Origin: Parvibaculum sp.
GTDB lineage: Bacteria; Pseudomonadota; Alphaproteobacteria; Parvibaculales; Parvibaculaceae
Assembly (NCBI GenBank): GCA_014359855.1
Contig: JACIYQ010000302.1
Span: 1-12,733, forward strand
Direction of reading: 5' to 3'
DNA: 12,733 bases
Shown here: piece by piece, positions 8,048-12,733 of the stretch
Layout: each line of letters starts with the position of its first letter
Numbering within the stretch: position 1 is the first letter of the stretch
Notes under the pieces: generated by a model
Seen by the model: only the letters and a program-made list of their open reading frames with translations
The model's database searches: none
What the model was told of the DNA's origin: nothing
Made by a program: the position numbers and the translations under genes

Positions 8048-8796
8048 GCGGAGGGAGGACTGCCTGGCTTGCGTGCGGTGAATACGGTTTCGCCGCGCGT
8101 CAGTCCGTAACGTGCCGCCAAATCTCCATAGGCCGTGAACTCGGAAAGCGCTTCGAAGCCTGTCTCCTTGACCCGGATGCGGAAGTCGCGACCGTAGAAG
8201 CGAAGGTGATCGCGCTGGTTGAAATGCAGTTCCCGTTCGCGATGGGTACGGATTCCTTCATCTTCATATGTGCGCGTCCATGCCTCGACGATGGGAACCA
8301 TCAGGATGGCGGTCCCGCCTGGCGAAAGAATCCGGTGGACTTCCGACAAGGCCTGCCGGTCGTCCACATGTTCGAGAACGTGGCTGCAAAGGACAAGGTC
8401 GAAGGAATTCGGCGGCTTGTCGATCTTCTCGATGTTGAGCCGTTCGTCGACAGCGGGTTCATGAAGATCGGCGGTCACATAGGCGGCGAGAGGAGCATTT
8501 CGGAGCGTCCGGGCGATACAGGGCTCCGGCGCGAAGTGAAGCACCCGCCGCCCTGCGAGCAGGCTATCCGCCTGGCCGAGCAGATAGCAGCCGAGGAGCC
8601 GATGACGCTCAAGCGATCCGCAGGCCGGGCAACAGGCGTCGAAGCGCGGCGGCAGGCCGTGCGCGCGAAACATGCCTCGATGGCCGCACAAGGGGCATTC
8701 CCGTTCATGCACGCCCTCCATGCGGCACAAGACTTCAAAGCGGTATCGGAGCCGGCTGACCGGCTCAAGGCTTGCAATCTTTCTGAGAAAGGGCAT
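8044..8796 (-). CDS. Zinc-ribbon-containing class I SAM methyltransferase
   Basis: This 250-aa protein has an N-terminal Cys cluster, CPLC (34-37) and CPAC (56-59), likely binding zinc, followed by a Methyltransf_11-type core. The glycine-rich SAM motif is replaced by RVLHFAPEP (84-92), a variant I recall as typical of this subfamily. Further core motifs are TADLHEP (108-114), FDLVLCSHVLEHVDD (132-146) and LSPGGTAILMVP (157-168). The substrate is unknown; relatives occur near glycan and lipopolysaccharide genes. The start at 8796 is the furthest upstream Met but has no good Shine-Dalgarno. An internal Met at residue 26, just before the Cys cluster, is an alternative, so the first 25 residues are uncertain. 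It may be cotranscribed with the regulator gene upstream on the same strand, 133 bases away. Confidence 0.78.
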   Translation of the reverse strand: MPFLRKIASLEPVSRLRYRFEVLCRMEGVHERECPLCGHRGMFRAHGLPPRFDACCPACGSLERHRLLGCYLLGQADSLLAGRRVLHFAPEPCIARTLRNAPLAAYVTADLHEPAVDERLNIEKIDKPPNSFDLVLCSHVLEHVDDRQALSEVHRILSPGGTAILMVPIVEAWTRTYEDEGIRTHRERELHFNQRDHLRFYGRDFRIRVKETGFEALSEFTAYGDLAARYGLTRGETVFTARKPGSPPSA

Positions 8797-8867
8797 CCGG
8801 CATCTTTCGCGTCCTGGAGATGTGCAGATGACACGCTCCCGTGGAAGTTGCCCGCGCGCGAGGACAT

Positions 8868-8922
8868 CGTGAGACGCTCCTCACGGTGAGAGCGGCGGTC
8901 GGAAGCGACGGTGAAGCCGACC
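8868..8922. other. hairpin-forming segment between the regulator and methyltransferase genes
   Basis: CGTGAG (8868-8873) pairs with CTCACG (8880-8885) around a 6-base loop, and GTGAG recurs at 8886-8890, so two alternative hairpins are possible. A second pair, GGTCGG (8897-8902) and CCGACC (8917-8922), lies just past the regulator stop on the minus strand. No T-run follows on either strand, so this is not a canonical intrinsic terminator. It could attenuate read-through from the regulator into the methyltransferase gene. Confidence 0.3.
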
Positions 8923-8929
8923 CGGTTCC

Positions 8930-10105
8930 TCAGCAGCTATCGGAGGAATCGAGGCTCGGCGCCGCTTGATCCGCGACGATGGGAGCGGTTGCTTGCGCAG
9001 GACGGAGCCGGCTCATGGCATTGGCGAGCTTCGTCCAGCGGGAAGCGGCACGGTCCGTGGCGTTAGCGCCGAACGAAATGTCTCCCAAATCTTCCGAGGC
9101 GACCGGCTCTTCGAGCGCGCCCGAATGGCGCCAGCGGTATCCGACTCCGCGATGGTTTTCGATTTCCGCGAAGCTCTCGTCCACCGCCTTGAACTGTTGT
9201 CGCACGCGCTTGATGAGAGAGCGGACATTCGTCTGGTAGCCGTCCTCGCCGTCTCCGGCATGAAAACCGGGCTTGTGCACGACGTCATAGACCTGGCGAT
9301 AGGTGAGATTTTCGCCGGCGCGTCGGGCGAGAAGGTGAACGATGTTGAACTGCGTGACGGTCAGGTCGAGACGATGCCCCTTCCATGTCGCGCTGCTCGT
9401 TCGGAAGTCGAGGACGAGTGAGCCGAGTTGAGCGATCCGGGGTTCCGGTCTGCCGGCACTGTCTTCCGCGGCCTCCGAGCCCGTGTCCGGCAAAGCCATG
9501 GGCATCGAGGTCTTCATCGAATTGACCTCTTGCGAACTCGCCGTGGCGACAACGCCCGCATGCGAAATAGCTGTCGGTACATCTTCCTTGAGCCCTGTGG
9601 CTCCCGCTCGAATTGAATCACAGTCGAGCAGGACGAGGTCGCAGGAATTTCCCTGCCTGAGGAAGCGAACAAATTCGTCCAGATTCTGGAACTCAAGGAA
9701 GTCCATTTCCTGTGTCGATGTGGCACGCGTGATGAGGTCGAGCGAGGCGCCCTTCGGATTGACGAGCGCGACAAGGGCCTTCGGCGCGGAGCGGGACTGA
9801 TCCTCGACCGAGGTCGTGAAGTCGTAATCCTCTTCCGTACTGAGATCTCCATACGCGCTGTATGAAAAGCCGGATCCGGTGACCGAGGCGGCGCCTGCAT
9901 GGAACCCGGACCCGATCCGCCATCTTCCAGACCACATCGAGCGTCCGAGAGAGGAAGCAGATCGGCGAAGCTTCCTTCTCAGCAGCCTCAGCGTCATGAC
10001 GAGCGACCGCGTGGATGGCCGAAGTCTGACGGTGGGCGATGGATCGGGAACGCGAAAGTGATGTTCGGGTATCTGATGATCGTACGCTGTTACCAGTCTC
10101 GACAT
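8930..10105 (-). CDS. ChvI/OmpR-type winged-helix regulator with a degenerate receiver-like region
   Basis: This 391-aa protein is a likely transcription factor. The winged-helix DNA-binding domain (about 225-326) is strong: LDLTVTQFNIVHLLARRAGE (246-265), YRQVYDVVH, GDGEDGYQTNVRSLIKRVR (284-302), then EIENHRGVGYRWR. It closely resembles ChvI, the response regulator for envelope and exopolysaccharide control in Rhizobiales. The N-terminal half is odd. A strand-like KALVALVNPKG (109-119) and CDLVLLDCDS (155-164, D161 at the phosphoacceptor position) hint at a receiver, but the acidic pair after strand 1 is absent. After D161 there is only a Ser/Ala/Glu-rich linker without the conserved Thr and Lys. 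Classical phosphorylation is therefore unlikely. Residues 1-105 and the C-terminal tail (327-391) match nothing I know. GAGG lies 6 bases before ATG 10105. No histidine kinase is adjacent. Confidence 0.8.
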   Translation of the reverse strand: MSRLVTAYDHQIPEHHFRVPDPSPTVRLRPSTRSLVMTLRLLRRKLRRSASSLGRSMWSGRWRIGSGFHAGAASVTGSGFSYSAYGDLSTEEDYDFTTSVEDQSRSAPKALVALVNPKGASLDLITRATSTQEMDFLEFQNLDEFVRFLRQGNSCDLVLLDCDSIRAGATGLKEDVPTAISHAGVVATASSQEVNSMKTSMPMALPDTGSEAAEDSAGRPEPRIAQLGSLVLDFRTSSATWKGHRLDLTVTQFNIVHLLARRAGENLTYRQVYDVVHKPGFHAGDGEDGYQTNVRSLIKRVRQQFKAVDESFAEIENHRGVGYRWRHSGALEEPVASEDLGDISFGANATDRAASRWTKLANAMSRLRPAQATAPIVADQAAPSLDSSDSC

Positions 10106-10331
10106 AAGCGACCTCGTCTCGGCTTATTTCCGCGTCCTCCCCGTTTCGTGCTGTTAAAGACCAATCCTATGCCGGATTTATTCCAGACTCTCCGCCATTA
10201 ACTCGCAACCTTGGTCACACGAATTGTTTATGTTGAGAAAAGTATCCGCATTATTGTCCATATGATCCGTCTACAGAGTGATTTGCGTTTCTACTGTGGC
10301 AGAAAGGAGGACAATGCGGCACCCGGTGCAC
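10106..10331. promoter_or_regulatory. AT-richer upstream region of the regulator gene
   Basis: These 226 bases separate the stop of the peptidoglycan-binding protein gene from the regulator start, both on the minus strand. From about 10150 to 10275 the DNA is clearly richer in A/T than the surroundings, as expected for a promoter region. On the minus strand GAGG (10112-10115) is the regulator ribosome binding site. I found no -35/-10 pair with good spacing and no intrinsic terminator for the upstream gene. On the + strand AAAGGAGG (10303-10310) precedes ATG 10314; see findings. Confidence 0.35.
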
Positions 10332-11669
10332 CTATCCGCTGAATCGCCAATGTACCTGTTCGGTCCGCCGCAAGCGCGCCACAAGGCTGCTGTCGATCTC
10401 TCCGGTCGAGGGGAGCCCGGCATCGGTCTGGAATGCGCGTATGGCGTCGCGTGTCTGCTCGCGCAAGGCACCGTCGGCAGGACCCGGCGCGTAGCCCAGG
10501 GTAGAAAGGCGCGTTTGCACTTCCGCCACGATTTCGCTTCCAGCAGGTGAGGGTGCCGTTGCCGCTTCGGGCGGTTCGAGCGTGGCCTCTGCCGATGCGA
10601 GTGCGTGCGGCGCCGGTGAGCGCTCCGCCGGTTGTTGCGGCGCAGCCTCGCCCGATGCGGTCGGTGGCTGCGAGACGGCGCGTTGCTGTTCCTTGTTCTC
10701 GGGTTCCGCCTCTCTCGTCCCGGGTTCCTCTTCCGGCGGCGGGTTTTCCGCCGCTTCGCCGTCAGAGTCGTTCGGCGGGACGTTGGCTGCGGGCGGGACC
10801 GATTTTCCCGCCTTGCCGCTGGCGGCTGGCGGCGGTGGCAGAGATGCTACCTCGTGCTCCTGCTCCTGCTGCGGCTGTGCGGCGCGCGGCGTGGCGGTCG
10901 CATCTGTGAATGCCTGGTCCAGCGGTTGCCGGGCCGGCGATGGTTCGGTCGAGGAAACAAGGTTGGGTACTTTGGAGGGCAAGTCGGCCGTTATTTGGGA
11001 AACCAGAGCGGCGCCAACCCCGACGGCTGCAAACAGCAAGAGGCCTGCGGGAACGCGGGAGGACCCGGCGCCATGGCGGATGTTGCGAATCTCGGTGACA
11101 GGTGCCTGTGACGGGCGACGATTCGATGGATCCAGGCGCGGCCCGGTGAAGCTCTTATCCACCGGCGTCGGTGATGCCGCGGCGGGACGGACAGGCGCAG
11201 CAGGGGCAGCAGACTTCTTCTCCTCCTTCCTCTCCTTATCCGGGGGCAAGGGGAAGGGCGGCGGATCGAGACGACGCTCCGGATTGCGGCCCCGCCTGGC
11301 TGCTGTCTCAGCCGACGCGGAGGCGTCAGATGCCGTAAGCGCGGGACCGTCGGCAGGGCGGGGAACTTGCGTCCGATGGAGAGGCGGTCTCGGCGCCTCC
11401 GCCGGCGTTGCGGCTTTCGAGGCCGGGAGTGGCGCGGTGGTTGCAGGCTCCGCTTTTGTGGGCTTGGCGCATGCGGACTTGGTTTCGGGCGCAACCTTGC
11501 GCTTGCGGCGTTTCGATTTCTGTTTTGCGTCGATCCGGCTGATGCGTGCGAAGTCCTCGTCTTGCCAGGGGACGTCGGCCGGCGCTGCCTCGCCGCCTTT
11601 CGCCGCGCCGCTCTGCGAAGCCTTTCGGCTTCGTTCGCTCTCCCGTTCGTGCTCGCCTGAATTTGTCAT
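10332..11669 (-). CDS. Single-pass membrane protein with Pro/Ala/Glu-rich linker and C-terminal peptidoglycan-binding domain
   Basis: This 445-aa protein is not a named family member I recognise. The N-terminal part (1-200) is hydrophilic and probably cytoplasmic, with a strongly basic patch KQKSKRRKRK (49-58) and Pro/Ala-rich segments. One transmembrane helix lies at about 207-224 (PAGLLLFAAVGVGAALVS). A long low-complexity linker rich in Pro, Ala, Glu and Gln (about 235-375) would span the periplasm. The C-terminus (about 378-434) matches PG_binding_1: EVQTRLSTLGYAPGPADGAL, then TRDAIRAFQTDAGLPSTGEID. It could tether the inner membrane to the cell wall. There is no catalytic domain. Met1 is the only methionine in the chain. 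The frame continues 92 codons upstream to 11945, but that part looks non-coding; the Shine-Dalgarno at 11669 is weak, so the start is moderately uncertain. Confidence 0.7.
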   Translation of the reverse strand: MTNSGEHERESERSRKASQSGAAKGGEAAPADVPWQDEDFARISRIDAKQKSKRRKRKVAPETKSACAKPTKAEPATTAPLPASKAATPAEAPRPPLHRTQVPRPADGPALTASDASASAETAARRGRNPERRLDPPPFPLPPDKERKEEKKSAAPAAPVRPAAASPTPVDKSFTGPRLDPSNRRPSQAPVTEIRNIRHGAGSSRVPAGLLLFAAVGVGAALVSQITADLPSKVPNLVSSTEPSPARQPLDQAFTDATATPRAAQPQQEQEHEVASLPPPPAASGKAGKSVPPAANVPPNDSDGEAAENPPPEEEPGTREAEPENKEQQRAVSQPPTASGEAAPQQPAERSPAPHALASAEATLEPPEAATAPSPAGSEIVAEVQTRLSTLGYAPGPADGALREQTRDAIRAFQTDAGLPSTGEIDSSLVARLRRTEQVHWRFSG

Positions 11670-12128
11670 GTCTTGCCCGATTTCGCTCGCGGCAGGCTGG
11701 AAACACTGCGCGTTACATCCAACGCTAGTCTTGCCGAACGGTGCTGCCGGAAACGATCTATTTTCTGTGGTTTCTTCGTGACTGGTCGTGAATCGAAAGT
11801 TCACGCGGGCGCGAGACCAGCGCAAAGCCGCCACCGGAAGTCGGGTCTGGCTGTCTTTCGCTTTCCATAAGGTGCGCGGCGAAGCATGCGCGAGGCCAAG
11901 TTCCCGCATCTTGGTTTGCGATCCCTCCACCGGTACATGGAGCATACCGCTTCGCTGGCCACGCTTTGATCACTCGTCCTCAAGATGTGCTTGCGTGTTG
12001 ACTGGGAGAACGCAAGGGCGCGCGATCCGCTCCAACTCGTGTTAGCGCGATCTCCCGGAATAACGGAGGCAGCTTTCCTCCACTGCGCCCTGCAAACCAT
12101 AGTGGTCGATCCGAACAGGAGTAGTTCC
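11670..12128. promoter_or_regulatory. 459-base divergent intergenic region upstream of gmd
   Basis: No reading frame here resembles a protein. The region must carry promoters for gmd (+) and for the peptidoglycan-binding protein gene (-). Visible elements are an inverted repeat CGTGAA-7 bases-TTCACG (11787-11792 and 11800-11805), TTGACT at 11998-12003 as a possible -35 without a good -10 partner, a GGAGG/CCTCC hairpin (12065-12069 with 12077-12081), and the gmd ribosome binding site AGGAG (12117-12121). None of these except the ribosome binding site is strong. Confidence 0.4.
11787..11805. repeat. inverted repeat, possible operator
   Basis: CGTGAA and TTCACG form perfect 6-base arms separated by 7 bases, about 120 bases upstream of the peptidoglycan-binding protein start. 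The size suits a dimeric regulator site, but a 6-base pair can arise by chance. Confidence 0.25.
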
Positions 12129-12733
12129 ATGCAGAGGAAAGTTGCACTCATCACCGGCGTCACGGGACAAGACGGCGCCTATCTTGCAGAATTTCTGCTC
12201 GGAAAAGGTTACGTGGTGCATGGCGTCAAGCGCCGTTCCTCCTCGATCAACACGCGGCGAGTGGATCACCTCTATAGCGATCCGCATGAAAGCGCGGGAG
12301 AAAACTTCTTTCTCCATTATGGCGATGTGTCCGATGCGACCAACGTCATTCGCCTCGTCCAGGAAACGAAGCCGACGGAGATATACAATCTGGCGGCGCA
12401 GAGCCACGTTCAGGTGAGTTTCGAAACACCCGAATATACCGCGAGCGCCGATGCGCTCGGGGTATTGAGGCTTCTGGAAGCGATACGCATCCTCGGGATG
12501 GAATCGGACGTACGCTTCTACCAGGCGTCGACCTCCGAACTCTTCGGCAAGGTCGCCGAGGTGCCTCAGCGCGAAACGACGCCCTTCCGACCGCGCAGTC
12601 CCTATGCCGTGGCGAAGCTCTATGCCTACTGGATGACGGTGAACTATCGCGAGGCATACAAGATGCACGCCTCGAACGGCATCCTCTTCAATCATGAAGG
12701 ACCGACACGCGGCGAGACCTTCGTCACGCGCAA
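12129..12733 (+). CDS. gmd: GDP-mannose 4,6-dehydratase (5' part, cut by window end)
   Basis: This enzyme converts GDP-mannose to GDP-4-keto-6-deoxymannose, the precursor of GDP-fucose, GDP-rhamnose, perosamine and related sugars for surface glycans. The 201 visible residues (of roughly 350) belong to the extended SDR family. They show the NADP-binding motif GVTGQDGAYLAE (10-21), RRSSSINTRR (35-44), YGDVSDATN (64-72), NLAAQSHVQVSF (87-98), ASTSELFG (133-140) with likely catalytic T135 and E137, and SPYAVAK (157-163) with Y159 and K163. The spacing matches E. coli Gmd. The later loop reads NHEGPTRGETFVTR where many homologues have NHESPRRGETFVTR; the change looks like family variation. AGGAG (12117-12121) sits 7 bases before ATG 12129. 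The reading frame is intact to the window edge. Confidence 0.95.
   Translation, partial: MQRKVALITGVTGQDGAYLAEFLLGKGYVVHGVKRRSSSINTRRVDHLYSDPHESAGENFFLHYGDVSDATNVIRLVQETKPTEIYNLAAQSHVQVSFETPEYTASADALGVLRLLEAIRILGMESDVRFYQASTSELFGKVAEVPQRETTPFRPRSPYAVAKLYAYWMTVNYREAYKMHASNGILFNHEGPTRGETFVTR

Noticed and set aside
8897..8922. GGTCGG/CCGACC hairpin as an intrinsic terminator of the regulator gene
   Set aside because: The loop is 14 bases and no T-run follows on the minus strand. It is recorded only as part of a hairpin-forming segment.
10319..10332. GCACCCGGTGC palindrome next to the stop of the peptidoglycan-binding protein gene as a terminator
   Set aside because: The arms leave essentially no loop and there is no T-run.
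10582..11781. + strand open frame (about 399 codons) opposite the peptidoglycan-binding protein gene
   Set aside because: It is Gly/Ser/Ala-rich without any domain. The minus frame has a transmembrane helix and a recognisable peptidoglycan-binding domain at the right end.
11998..12026. TTGACT with a 17-base spacer as a gmd promoter
   Set aside because: The hexamer at the -10 position is CGCGAT, a poor match, so I did not call a promoter.
12186..12733. NHEGPTRG variant in Gmd as an inactivating change
   Set aside because: The NADP motif and all presumed catalytic residues (T135, E137, Y159, K163) are present. The loop differs moderately from E. coli but looks like ordinary family variation.

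Overview
The window is GC-rich chromosomal DNA from an alphaproteobacterium, perhaps Rhizobiales- or Parvibaculum-like. This rests on the strong G/C bias at third codon positions, the ChvI-like winged-helix regulator and the overall gene style. It splits into a nitrogen-metabolism block (1-5537) and a mixed envelope/surface-polysaccharide block (5543-12733).

Block 1 (1-5537, + strand) is a compact operon. It holds the last codons of a probable DUF1989 (urea carboxylase-associated/CgdAB-type) protein, a 1205-aa biotin-dependent urea/guanidine carboxylase, and a 602-aa allophanate hydrolase whose GTG start overlaps the carboxylase stop. The carboxylase has an Asp (D701) at what I take to be the carboxyltransferase pocket position that separates guanidine carboxylases (Asp) from true urea carboxylases (Asn). 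Together with the DUF1989 neighbour, this suggests the operon breaks down guanidine: guanidine to carboxyguanidine, to allophanate, to ammonia and CO2. It may not act mainly on urea.

Directly behind the allophanate hydrolase lies a 47-codon reading frame that looks like the severed C-terminus of a CPBP/CAAX-type membrane protease. It ends in a CTAG shared with the stop of the convergent next gene.

Block 2 contains, in order: a minus-strand site-2-type M50 membrane protease with two CBS domains; a divergent + strand SAM methyltransferase of the kind found in polysaccharide clusters; a convergent minus-strand methyltransferase with an N-terminal zinc-ribbon-like Cys motif; a minus-strand regulator that joins a degenerate receiver-like region to a ChvI/OmpR-type winged helix; and a minus-strand single-pass membrane protein with a long Pro/Ala/Glu-rich linker and a C-terminal peptidoglycan-binding domain. 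After a 459-base intergenic region comes the 5' part of a GDP-mannose 4,6-dehydratase (gmd) on the + strand, cut by the window end. The methyltransferases, the ChvI-like regulator and gmd suggest the edge of a surface-glycan locus, but this is inferred from neighbourhood only.

I saw no tRNA, rRNA, CRISPR array, insertion sequence or convincing intrinsic terminator.
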